From Flammeovirgaceae bacterium UBA6059 (lineage in GTDB: Bacteria > Bacteroidota > Bacteroidia > Cytophagales > Cyclobacteriaceae), in NCBI GenBank assembly GCA_002435755.1, contig DIYH01000035.1:186001-250000 (forward strand): 64,000 nucleotides of DNA, written 5' to 3'. The notes under the pieces were generated by a model. It was not told the DNA's origin, searched no databases, and worked only from the letters and a program-made list of their open reading frames with translations. Numbering within the stretch: position 1 is the first letter of the stretch; the number at the start of each line of letters is the position of its first letter. Positions 57,501 through 64,000 of this stretch are shown here, piece by piece. Made by a program: the position numbers and the translations under genes.

Positions 57501-57625
57501 CCTATTGTTGCACCAATTAAAGGACTGCCCGTATCATCTTTGACGGTCCCGCTGATTTTGACTTGACCGAATGAAGCACTGATCACTAAGACATGTAGGA
57601 ACAGTAAGGTGTAAAAAGCTTTCAT
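54569..57625 (-). CDS. susC-like: SusC-like TonB-dependent outer-membrane transporter
   Basis: 1018 residues. A signal peptide ends ISASFGQ; carboxypeptidase-regulatory-like domain (about 23-105: KISGTVKDDTGSPLIGATIGV); plug with PLYVVDGFLTGDISNIAPNDIESMEVLKDASATAIYGSRGSNGVIIITTKKG; barrel to a C-terminal Phe (IIFGLNLKF). It imports mannooligosaccharides with the adjacent SusD. Its ATG overlaps the stop of a small membrane protein gene (ATGA), an unusual upstream neighbour. Confidence 0.96.
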   Translation of the reverse strand: MKAFYTLLFLHVLVISASFGQVKISGTVKDDTGSPLIGATIGVVGTTIGTIADVNGEFKLDVPSNDANIDISFVGYESKRVSVEGATSFDIILNVNVEELAEIVVVGYGAIRKSDLTGAVGSVDTEQMQKIATVDVNRSIQGKVAGVQVITDSGAPGSGTAVRVRGVGSFSNADPLYVVDGFLTGDISNIAPNDIESMEVLKDASATAIYGSRGSNGVIIITTKKGLSSGVEVDLNSYAGTQRAWRTLDMLDAQTFAQAYLESIGGRISAITESDLRSWIQDAGAGAIPGTSWQDEVLQNAVIHSHDISARGGINNLKYKIGAAYFNQEGIVQNTYSERIQGNANLAYNFGDRLSITADIKYSVNEWTDYDQDTYSSILSTALRKDPINPIVEPITGHWDRTGLTDISNPGRLVDEQQFKLNEAIRVQPSVSASYKILDGLTFNSSVNWDDRDIDFDNLTPVNTTVQSRVLDALGAPTVNPNESRVNELYLKELNTLRVFQNTNTLSYQRDIKKHSINAVVGLESFQRETSDNEDQVFPDSLGNIKYEERAFNLLSYFSRAVYSYDGRYLLTATIRRDGSSKFPKDGRWGTFPSFSIGWNLDQESFFPKTDLISGVKIRGGWGQVGNQSAIEPFRFYSTLSPNWFYSFDNLNASEGFASTFLPASTITWETSTMTNIGLDLYLLQNRLSVIAEYYNKTTEDLLVDADNVPSPVFAGALAPASNAASMKNQGIELAIDYKQILGAFEFNLGGNIAFVSNEVTSLGAGERIEGAAYEPKIGMPMTRTVVGGEFSSFYGLETLGIFQNQEEIDAHGVQPLAQPGDIKYSDFNGDGAITPEDAVLIGSAIPDFTYGFYVNANYRNFDLSASFFGSQGNDIANLFAYYSAGSSAVANNLTQDRWDNRWTGPGSTNENPRISNEAIAADNDLFSDRYIEDGSFLRLRNIQIGYTLPAKFTSRVGIRNLRVFASADNLITITDYTGFDPEVGLAYNKDGDPFGNGVDLGNYPQAQTIIFGLNLKF

Positions 57626-57765
57626 GAATAGTATAGATTGATGTAGTACATAATGGCAATGATCAACCCCGCCCCGACAAGTATTTCCAGTATCAGAAGT
57701 CTTCTTATCTTCCTTTTAGAGGAAGTGATCAGCTTGTCCTTTTCATCGAAGTTTGTTTCACTCAT
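57622..57765 (-). CDS. Small single-pass membrane protein upstream of SusC
   Basis: 47 residues from ATG 57765 (49 from ATG 57771). A charged head (MSETNFDEKDKLITSSKRKIRR) and one membrane helix (LLILEILVGAGLIIAIMYYI). The stop overlaps the SusC ATG, and the 57765 start overlaps the stop of the preceding ORF, so three frames are linked end to end. Function unknown. Confidence 0.6.
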   Translation of the reverse strand: MSETNFDEKDKLITSSKRKIRRLLILEILVGAGLIIAIMYYINLYYS

Positions 57766-57995
57766 ATCCATGGAATTTCAAATCCAATGTTAGAGAAAGG
57801 ACTCAGTGCGGATCGTCGACGTATCTCCCAATTCAATGGGGTTTTGATTGCATTGGTGCTAACAAAGACTGATGTTTCAAAATCTGAAACATTTGACCTT
57901 GTGAGAAATACCTCGAGTGGTATAGTAGTATTAGATGCATTGAGGTGTTCAAACTTATTCGCGTCGGTAATAGGACCACCATTCCAAAAGCTCAT
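57762..57995 (-). CDS. Small ORF between galactokinase and the SusC cluster
   Basis: 77 codons starting 37 nt after galactokinase and ending in ATGA overlap with the small membrane protein gene. No signal peptide, helix or motif is recognisable. The tight packing favours it, but an overlapping plus-strand frame exists and there is no family support. Confidence 0.35.
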   Translation of the reverse strand: MSFWNGGPITDANKFEHLNASNTTIPLEVFLTRSNVSDFETSVFVSTNAIKTPLNWEIRRRSALSPFSNIGFEIPWI

Positions 57996-58032
57996 GCTTT
58001 GTTAACACCTACATTAGATTCGCTATTCTTTA

Positions 58033-59202
58033 CTAGAGTGGATCAACTCGTGAAACACCGTCTGATACCTCGACTTCAATAGGTGTAATGGATTTCCTAA
58101 ACTTCTTTTCGTAGGTCTTATTCAGCTCTTCTGCTAAAGACAACTGAGTGCCGTTTCTGATAAGTGTAAGTACACATCCGCCAAATCCGCCCCCCATCAT
58201 TCGTGCGCCAAGTACTTCTTCCCGCTGAGTCACATTATCTGCTATAAAATCAATCTCAGGACAGGTGATCTCATATTCATGTCTCATGGCATAATGTGCC
58301 TTATTGAGTATGTAACCTGCACGCCTCAGGTCATGGTTCGACAATGCACGGGAAAAGGTATCAACACGTTCATTTTCCTCTATTACATACTTACACCTTG
58401 CAAAGACCAGATCATCCATCATTGCTTTAGTCGGCAGTAGGTTGTTCATTGTAGCATCACGCAAATTCTTTATCCCGGGAAAAGTCTTCCGCAACACTTC
58501 AACACCTGCTTCACATTGCTCACGTCTGACATTGTACTCTGAACTCGCCAGGCTATGGGTAACATTGGAATTGAACAAAAGAAGTCTATAGTCACTGAGA
58601 CCTATCGGAAAATAGGAATAGTCGAGTGATCTGCAGTCAAGCAAGATCGCATGGTCCGACTTACCCATCACACTGGCAAACTGATCCATGATACCACACT
58701 TCACTCCTGCATAGTGGTGCTCTGCCATTTGCGATAGCTTAGCCATTTCTATCTTAGGAATATCGAGATCAAAAAGCTCACTTAGACCGAAACAGGCACC
58801 ACACTCAAGTGCCGCTGAAGAAGACATCCCAGAACCCTTGGGTATGTTACCAGTAAAAACAAGATTAAAACCCTCAAGCTTGCGCCCTGATCCCATGATC
58901 TCACTAGCGACTCCTAGTATATAGTTCTGCCAACTACCTACTGGAAGTGGTGATATCTCAGATAGGTCAAAATCATAACGTTGATCAAAATCGAGGGAGA
59001 TCAGACTACACTTTGAAGGGTCTCCTGACTTTGCTACTGCAAAATGAATGGAGTGAGAAACTGCTGCTGGCAACACAAAACCATCATTGTAATCTGTGTG
59101 CTCACCTATAAGGTTGATACGGCCAGGGGCTCGTATGATCAAGGGCTCGATAGTTGATAGCTCGCTAAAACGAACCTTAAGATGATGGATGACAGAACTC
59201 AA
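58033..59202 (-). CDS. galK: Galactokinase
   Basis: 389 residues, cytoplasmic GHMP kinase: APGRINLIGEHTDYNDGFVLP near residues 25-45 is the galactokinase signature, GNIPKGSGMSSSAALE is the ATP loop, and GARMMGGGFGGCVL is motif 3. It phosphorylates galactose to galactose-1-phosphate. As first gene of the mannan locus it suggests galactose comes from a galactomannan, but no alpha-galactosidase is visible in this window. A Bacteroidota -7-like TAGGTTTG lies upstream at 59308-59315. Confidence 0.95.
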   Translation of the reverse strand: MSSVIHHLKVRFSELSTIEPLIIRAPGRINLIGEHTDYNDGFVLPAAVSHSIHFAVAKSGDPSKCSLISLDFDQRYDFDLSEISPLPVGSWQNYILGVASEIMGSGRKLEGFNLVFTGNIPKGSGMSSSAALECGACFGLSELFDLDIPKIEMAKLSQMAEHHYAGVKCGIMDQFASVMGKSDHAILLDCRSLDYSYFPIGLSDYRLLLFNSNVTHSLASSEYNVRREQCEAGVEVLRKTFPGIKNLRDATMNNLLPTKAMMDDLVFARCKYVIEENERVDTFSRALSNHDLRRAGYILNKAHYAMRHEYEITCPEIDFIADNVTQREEVLGARMMGGGFGGCVLTLIRNGTQLSLAEELNKTYEKKFRKSITPIEVEVSDGVSRVDPL

Positions 59203-59497
59203 TATACCAGTTTCGCTGATTCCTATTCATGTAAGTTATTCTGAACTCTACTAAACACTCACCTAACTTAAAAAATGTTATCAACTGCTTTCACATTAAT
59301 CTCGCTTCAAACCTATTGATGCCTGCATACGTGCATGATGTGTGAGGTGTCTAATACTTATTCTTCAAATGCGATACTTTAGCTTCTTTACATAGCAAAG
59401 CAAATGAATAGAGCATTTTATCTACCATGAGCAAACTATGCAGAGAAATGATCTACATCACTCGTAAGGCATATCATAACCAAAGGACAGCAAAAAA
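59203..59497. other. Divergent promoter region, galK and DUF6463-like genes
   Basis: 295 bp without a gene. On the minus strand TAGGTTTG (59315-59308) fits the Bacteroidota TAnnTTTG element 106 nt before galK, but I see no well-spaced -33 TTG partner. Confidence 0.35.
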
Positions 59498-59842
59498 ATG
59501 AAAAACAGAATTGGACTTATCATTATCATCATTGGAACTCTTCATACTTTGCTTGGGATCATCAAGTTTTCGAAATCTTTTACAGAGATGATCTCCAAAG
59601 GGCTTATTAATTCAGCCAGCACCATTGAGGATGGCCTGGCCTTTTGGTTCACATTTACAGGTGTACTTTTCATCTTGCTGGGTTACTTAACCAACTACTT
59701 AGAACAGAACGGCCTTACCGTACCCAAACCCCTCGGGTGGATACTTATAGCGAGCTCCATTGTAGGCGTGATTATTTTTCCAATTTCGGGGTTTTGGATT
59801 GTATTTTTCCCTGCAATATTAATTGTCACCAATAAGAAGTAA
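59498..59842 (+). CDS. Small integral membrane protein (DUF6463-like)
   Basis: 114 residues, about four membrane helices: LIIIIIGTLHTLLGIIKF, LAFWFTFTGVLFILLGYL, LGWILIASSIVGVIIFP and GFWIVFFPAILIV. From memory the pattern (IGxxHTxxG, WFxFTG) matches the DUF6463 family of unknown function. Transcribed alone, divergent from galK. Confidence 0.7.
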   Translation: MKNRIGLIIIIIGTLHTLLGIIKFSKSFTEMISKGLINSASTIEDGLAFWFTFTGVLFILLGYLTNYLEQNGLTVPKPLGWILIASSIVGVIIFPISGFWIVFFPAILIVTNKK

Positions 59843-60133
59843 TGATGCTTGTGATCGCTGATGGCGTGAGTATTGTTGGCTTATCCCATATAGTTGGGTT
59901 GATTTCGGCTAAACCCTTGTTCCAAATTAGCAGAGATATGCATCTTATGATCAAATGCATATCTTACTTATATTCGGATCATACTTGATAGTTCTCTATT
60001 TTTTCATTGTTTGTAGCGTTTGTCTATTTCTATATAATTCGTCGACGCTTTTAATAAAGGCAGCCATTCTTCTGCTCAAAGCTTCTTCGGTGATAGTGCT
60101 ATCCAGGTTCGTATCAAAAGTATGGATGGTTGG
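59843..60133. other. Intergenic region with no supported gene
   Basis: Convergent 3' region between the DUF6463-like gene and the MBL hydrolase gene. A plus-strand frame at 59955-60251 enters the hydrolase gene and looks like chance. I see no strong hairpin. Confidence 0.35.
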
Positions 60134-61234
60134 CTATAGATTCAGAGATTCCTTTTTTGAGTCCCATAATTTCTCGTCAATCCATGTTACCAGTGAACCT
60201 GGTAATAGAGACATAACCGCCTCCAGCCGAGGATTAAAAAGTAGTCTATGAGTTTCCAAGAAATTGATTCTAGTTCCCAGATATAAAGCAGAAGTATGTT
60301 CAAGCTTGGGGTATCGCTTAAGCATTTTATCAACGACTTCATCTGAGCTTGTGCTGGACTCGAGGGCATTCTCGTAACTTTCGATGTATTCCAGGCTATG
60401 CTCCAACACACCTTGTGCGGTCATATGTGGTGTCCAGGTTCTGGGTACATGGCCGGGAATAACTACTTCCAAGTCCATCTCCATATAGCCACGGATCTGC
60501 TTTTTCCACTCCGACCGGCTTTCTTTAGTGCTACCTCCCATCATCATGTGGCCTCCATAATAGCATATATCAGAAGGGAACAAAGCTTTAAGATCTGGAA
60601 TGTACACCACGGTATGGGGTTCATTTTCATGGCCGATACCTACGTCTCCATACTGATTGTGCCATAGTTGAATTTCATGCCCCTCTATAAAGATCTTGTC
60701 ATTATCATACTCTTCGAAAGGGACAGATGGAATTGCAGCATTCTCACCATAGCGGTTAAATGCCATTTGATCATCATTATCTATTCTCAGCTTTTGTAAA
60801 GCAGCGACCTTAGGTTCTGCTATTAGCTTTGCATTAGGAAACCGTTGCTTTAGTACCGAGGCACCTTGCGAATGATCCATATGAGCATGTCCTAAATAGA
60901 TGTATTTGAGTTCTCTGCCCGTTTCTTCAATAACATCTGCAAGTCTATTGGCAGAAGACCTAGTACTCTGGGGTTCAAATACAATGGCCTCTTTATCCCC
61001 AATAACAATGGGCGATGTAACATTAATCTCTTGCGGTTGTGATACAAAGAGAATCAGTTTTAACGGACTTGTAGAGTCAGGGGAGTTGTAAATGCGATAC
61101 TCAGGGCCACCTTCAGCATAAGGCAGGATATTACTCGTGTCAGACTGTCCACCACTGACCCATACTCCGAGAGAAACTATGCACACCACCAACACTGTGA
61201 GGGTGATGAGCGCTATGCGAATGTTTTTTTTCAT
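60134..61234 (-). CDS. Exported MBL-fold metallo-hydrolase
   Basis: About 366 residues from ATG 61234; the frame is open to a TTG at 61270 that lies in the operator. An N-terminal anchor or signal (IALITLTVLVVCIVSLGVWVSG) exports it. The metal site is visible in YLGHAHMDHSQGASVL (HxHxDH) with further ligands around GIGHENEPHTVVYIP and VIPGHVPR. Substrate unknown; related proteins include lactonase- and quinolone-response-like hydrolases. It is divergent from the HxlR regulator, whose operator lies between them, so it is likely repressed by it. Confidence 0.85.
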   Translation of the reverse strand: MKKNIRIALITLTVLVVCIVSLGVWVSGGQSDTSNILPYAEGGPEYRIYNSPDSTSPLKLILFVSQPQEINVTSPIVIGDKEAIVFEPQSTRSSANRLADVIEETGRELKYIYLGHAHMDHSQGASVLKQRFPNAKLIAEPKVAALQKLRIDNDDQMAFNRYGENAAIPSVPFEEYDNDKIFIEGHEIQLWHNQYGDVGIGHENEPHTVVYIPDLKALFPSDICYYGGHMMMGGSTKESRSEWKKQIRGYMEMDLEVVIPGHVPRTWTPHMTAQGVLEHSLEYIESYENALESSTSSDEVVDKMLKRYPKLEHTSALYLGTRINFLETHRLLFNPRLEAVMSLLPGSLVTWIDEKLWDSKKESLNL

Positions 61235-61260
61235 AGTTGTCGTCAAAAAATAATCTATTT

Positions 61261-61318
61261 TTACTTTCAAAACGAAAGTAATTAAAAATTCGTTACATTA
61301 CTTCCAAAATGAAAGTAA
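61261..61318. promoter_or_regulatory. Doubled inverted-repeat operator between hydrolase and HxlR genes
   Basis: TTACTTTC-aaaac-GAAAGTAA (61261-61281, perfect) and TTACTTCC-aaaat-GAAAGTAA (61298-61318, one arm mismatch), starts 37 bp apart. The second ends 3 nt before the HxlR ATG. Two near-identical dimer sites in a divergent HxlR promoter fit autoregulation and control of the hydrolase. Confidence 0.75.
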
Positions 61319-61321
61319 AAA

Positions 61322-61726
61322 ATGAAAAAAAGCAGTTTTAGATCCTCTTGTCCCATCAGTTCTTCTCTCGACCTATTTGGGGATAAATGGTCTCTATTGA
61401 TTGTAAGGGACCTTTTACGTTATGGCGAACGTACATTTAAGGACTTCACAGATGCTGGTGAGAATATTTCTTCTGCACGATTGGCAGAACGATTGAAACG
61501 TCTCGAGGAGCTAGAGGTGTTGACAAAGACCAATCACCCTACCAACAAAAAAGTATTTATATACCGCCTCACACAAAAGGGAATGGATCTAGCCCCTATT
61601 GTAGCTGAGTTGATCCTGTGGTCAAACAAATACCTGAATCATCACATTTCGCCATCTTCTAAATCCCTGGCTAAGCAATTGCTTATAGGCAAAGAGGCCA
61701 TGTTAAAACAATTTCAAAACCAATAA
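61322..61726 (+). CDS. HxlR-family transcriptional regulator
   Basis: 134 residues. Winged HTH with CPISSSLDLFGDKWSLLIVRDLL near the N-terminus (family Cys and the GDKW block), RTFKDFTDAGENISSARLAERLKRLEELEVL and the wing KVFIYRLTQKG. HxlR members often respond to thiol stress or reactive electrophiles through the N-terminal Cys. The doubled operator lies just upstream. Confidence 0.93.
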   Translation: MKKSSFRSSCPISSSLDLFGDKWSLLIVRDLLRYGERTFKDFTDAGENISSARLAERLKRLEELEVLTKTNHPTNKKVFIYRLTQKGMDLAPIVAELILWSNKYLNHHISPSSKSLAKQLLIGKEAMLKQFQNQ

Positions 61727-61735
61727 ATCAAGGCA

Positions 61736-62260
61736 ATGTCATTTTATAAAAAAATAGCAGACTTAGGAACCAGGCTCTTCAAGAAAAAAACGCTCTTCAA
61801 GTATGGGTTCAATCTGTCACCTATGTATAGAAGGAGCACTGGCAGAATAACTTATGTATCAGATGATCTGTTATACGTGAGGATCAAACTTCCTATTAGC
61901 TACAAAAACCGGAACTATGTAAACTCGATATTTGGTGGCAGCCTGTTTTCCGCAGTGGATCCCATCCCAATGGTGCAGCTGATCAACTTAATAGGCAATG
62001 ACTATGTGGTATGGGACAAGTCAGCAGAGATCAATTTCAGGCGTCCGGCCAAGCAGCACCTGTATGCCGACTTTACCTACTCAGAAGATGAGCTCGAAGA
62101 GGTCAAGCGTAGGGTCCAAGAAGACAATGAGATAGAGATAACCAAAACTACCCAGCTCAAGGATGCTGGTGGCGATAAAGTTTACTGTGAAGTAAAGAAG
62201 GTGATCTATGTGGCGGATAAAGCTTATTTTAAGGGCAAGAGGAATGGAAAGAACCAATAG
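61736..62260 (+). CDS. DUF4442 / PaaI-like hotdog-fold protein
   Basis: 174 residues, 9 nt after HxlR and so in its transcript. RRSTGRITYVSDDLLYVRIKLPISYKNRNYVNSIFGGSLFSAVDPIPMVQLINLIG fits the DUF4442 hotdog fold; a thioesterase function on an acyl-CoA is possible but the catalytic residue is unclear. Confidence 0.8.
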   Translation: MSFYKKIADLGTRLFKKKTLFKYGFNLSPMYRRSTGRITYVSDDLLYVRIKLPISYKNRNYVNSIFGGSLFSAVDPIPMVQLINLIGNDYVVWDKSAEINFRRPAKQHLYADFTYSEDELEEVKRRVQEDNEIEITKTTQLKDAGGDKVYCEVKKVIYVADKAYFKGKRNGKNQ

Positions 62261-62321
62261 CCAAGTCTAGTTGAGAAATACTTGTCTCAAAGTGCATTAG
62301 GTGTTAGTCTCTGAGTTGGAG

Positions 62322-62350
62322 TAGGACTTGAAGTAAATGGTCAAGTCCTA
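62322..62350. terminator. Inverted repeat between convergent genes
   Basis: TAGGACTTGA and TCAAGTCCTA form a 10-bp perfect stem with a 9-nt loop, overlapping the stop of the LytTR regulator. It lies between two converging transcripts and may end both, though neither side has a long T-run. Confidence 0.5.
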
Positions 62351-63052
62351 TTCTCCTCCAGGCATAAGCTTATTCATCAATTCTGTTTTCACCTCCTTTG
62401 TTATTGTGATCATGCGCTTTCCCACCCTAACCTGGTTTCCTTCAAAAGCGGATATTTGGTTGATTGAGACAATAAAAGAGCGCTGAACGCGCCTAAAGGA
62501 TGCCTCAGGAAGCATCTCCTCCATCGATTTCAAAGACATAGGTGTGATGAGCTTTCTTTCTGAAGTTTGTACAACAGAGTAGTTTTGCATGGCTTCAACA
62601 AAAAGTATGTCCTGATACATTACCTTCTCGTATCGCTTATCAGCTTTGATGAAAATGAATTCATCAGGGCCGTTACTTGTTCCATTCCCATTTTTTAGCT
62701 TAAAAAACTCGATCGCCTTAGTCACAGCCTGATAAAAGCGGTCAAATGTGACAGGCTTAACGAGGTAATCAATGACATCCAGCTGATACCCCTCAAGAGC
62801 AAAGTTGGGATAGGCCGTATGTAATATCGAGAGGGGAGCTTGTTTATTTAAACTCTTAAGAAAGTCCAAACCAGTCAGGTTGGGCATTTGAATATCCAGG
62901 ATCATTAGGTCTACTTGCATCTTGCGCAATGCCTCTCCAGCAGCTATTGCGTTTCCATAACTCCCGACCAGTTTGAGTTCGCTTACCTGCGCCACGTATT
63001 GTTCCAGGCCATTTCTGGCAATAACCTCATCATCAACTATAATACAATTCAT
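62348..63052 (-). CDS. LytTR-family response regulator
   Basis: 234 residues. Receiver domain with phospho-Asp in DLMILDIQMPNLTGLDFL and the conserved Lys of YLVKPVTFDRF, then a LytTR DNA-binding domain with ILFVEAMQNYSVVQTSERKLITPMSLKSMEEMLPEASFRRVQRSFIVSI. The ATG overlaps the stop of the kinase gene (ATGA), so the pair is co-expressed. Confidence 0.93.
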   Translation of the reverse strand: MNCIIVDDEVIARNGLEQYVAQVSELKLVGSYGNAIAAGEALRKMQVDLMILDIQMPNLTGLDFLKSLNKQAPLSILHTAYPNFALEGYQLDVIDYLVKPVTFDRFYQAVTKAIEFFKLKNGNGTSNGPDEFIFIKADKRYEKVMYQDILFVEAMQNYSVVQTSERKLITPMSLKSMEEMLPEASFRRVQRSFIVSINQISAFEGNQVRVGKRMITITKEVKTELMNKLMPGGE

Positions 63053-64000
63053 GCAATTTTTATTTTCAGATCCACTTTGAACGTTCTTGTATTGTCAGTA
63101 ATTCTCAAAGTATGTTTCTCACCATAGATAATCTCAAGTCGCTTTCGAATGTTCGCAATCCCGATACCTCCAGGACCTTTTTCTTCTTTCTGTTTTAATT
63201 GTTTTTCAATAGAGTTCTCAATGGTCACGGCAAGCCAATCCAATTGGACACCAATTGAAACACGGATCCAATTCTTCATTCCCAGATTAGTCGACACATG
63301 CTTAAAGGCGTTTTCAATAAAGGAGAGCAGCACAAGCGGTACGATCTCCAGGTACCCAATCTTGTCAGAGACCTTAAACTCTATATCAAGAATATCCCCT
63401 CTTCGTACCTCTTCCATCTCTATGTAATTTTTCATGTGTTCTATCTCAGTGGAAAGAGGTACCATTTCATGATCAGACTGATATAGATGATAACGCAAAA
63501 CATCGGAGAATTTGGCCAGAAGTCGTTTGGATTCCTGAGCGTCCTGATCAATCAAATGAAACACTGTATTAATGCTATTAAACAAAAAGTGAGGGTTTAT
63601 CTGTGCTTTCAAAAACTTCAATTCCGCCGCAAGCTTTTCCTTGGCTAACTGCTCGGTCACCCTGTCGTGCTGATAGCGATCTATTGTCACTCTCACCGTG
63701 ATGATCATCGTGTTTACAAACAACGAAATCACAATCACCGGAGCAAAAATGTCAATCCAGTCGTTATAAGCAGCAGTGTATTGATTAATGTCACCTGGCA
63801 ATGAGTTTATTGCATAAAATGAAGCCTGGGCTGAAATGGCCGACATACCAACAATCAGGAGCACAAATACCCCATATTTTCTCTTGTAAAAGAAGGAGGG
63901 TATGATCCAGTAGTTGGTGAGATTAGCTTGGGTGATCTGGCCTATACCAAAAGAAATGATCAGTGCTTTCAACAACAATGGGTGGTTTTCAGCATCTACC
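63049..64000 (-). CDS. LytS/YehU-type sensor histidine kinase, 5' end outside window
   Basis: Frame open through the window edge. Several membrane helices (YGVFVLLIVGMSAISAQASF, IFAPVIVISLFVNTMIITV), then the His_kinase signature LKAQINPHFLFNSINTVFHLI with the phospho-His, and an HATPase with ENAFKHV and GPGGIGIANIRKRL. The TTG at 63978 is not a convincing start because the same frame continues upstream without a stop. Confidence 0.9.
   Translation of the reverse strand, partial: VDAENHPLLLKALIISFGIGQITQANLTNYWIIPSFFYKRKYGVFVLLIVGMSAISAQASFYAINSLPGDINQYTAAYNDWIDIFAPVIVISLFVNTMIITVRVTIDRYQHDRVTEQLAKEKLAAELKFLKAQINPHFLFNSINTVFHLIDQDAQESKRLLAKFSDVLRYHLYQSDHEMVPLSTEIEHMKNYIEMEEVRRGDILDIEFKVSDKIGYLEIVPLVLLSFIENAFKHVSTNLGMKNWIRVSIGVQLDWLAVTIENSIEKQLKQKEEKGPGGIGIANIRKRLEIIYGEKHTLRITDNTRTFKVDLKIKIA

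Noticed and set aside
57787..58005. 72-codon plus-strand frame between galK and SusC
   Set aside because: Antisense to the ATGA-linked minus-strand ORFs and enclosed by minus-strand genes; no motif.
59955..60251. 98-codon hydrophobic plus-strand frame
   Set aside because: Runs into the well-supported MBL hydrolase on the other strand; hydrophobicity is from AT-rich sequence.
61235..61270. TTG start of the MBL hydrolase
   Set aside because: It falls inside the first HxlR-type inverted repeat and precedes a better signal peptide start at ATG 61234.
63978..63978. TTG as the true start of the LytS-type kinase
   Set aside because: The frame continues upstream without a stop to the window edge, so the gene is truncated rather than short.

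Overview
The window reads as chromosome of a marine, glycan-degrading Bacteroidota, most likely of the Cytophagales. The signs are SusC/SusD pairs, C-terminal type IX secretion (T9SS) sorting domains with the YPNP signature, a hybrid two-component system, GPH-type sugar symporter, few Shine-Dalgarno sequences and many ATGA stop/start overlaps. I see no rRNA, tRNA, CRISPR array, insertion sequence or phage gene.

Region 1 (1-15990, all minus strand) is one long operon for the cell surface. In transcription order it encodes an outer-membrane beta-barrel, a small doubtful ORF, a 1885-residue exported protein, a fibronectin-III protein, a beta-helix/LamG/T9SS protein, a secreted caspase-like protease with Ig-like domains, and a TonB-dependent receptor cut by the window edge.

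Region 2 (16000-26212) is the part that looks undescribed. Three paralogous TPR histidine kinases lie in tandem upstream of one response regulator with an HTH output. Beyond the regulator are four very small single-pass membrane proteins forming two look-alike pairs; two of them are under 60 codons. Seven paired repeats of the form GTAGACAW-N3-GTNGACAW, every pair with an exact 11-bp period, lie upstream of the kinase operon, of the three small-protein transcription units and of the Region 1 operon. I infer one regulon joining sensors, small membrane proteins and the surface operon.

Region 3 (26700-33100) is ordinary metabolic and regulatory content: an AraC regulator divergent from a DUF1330/LLM oxidoreductase/SDR operon, then GNAT, hotdog thioesterase, ketopantoate-reductase-like and second AraC genes.

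Region 4 (33200-59202, all minus) is a beta-mannan polysaccharide utilization locus. In transcription order: galactokinase, two small ORFs, SusC, SusD, a surface lipoprotein, GH26, a GH5-like multidomain enzyme, a sulfatase, GH130 phosphorylase, GPH symporter, GH26-T9SS, GH5, AGE-family (cellobiose 2-) epimerase, hybrid two-component regulator, GH5 mannanase and a thioredoxin-fold protein. The set matches the known route mannan -> mannobiose -> mannosylglucose -> mannose-1-phosphate + glucose. The sulfatase and galactokinase suggest a decorated mannan.

Region 5 (59200-64000) has a DUF6463-like membrane protein, an MBL-fold hydrolase divergent from an HxlR regulator with a doubled inverted-repeat operator, a DUF4442 hotdog protein, and a LytTR/LytS-type two-component pair whose kinase runs off the window.
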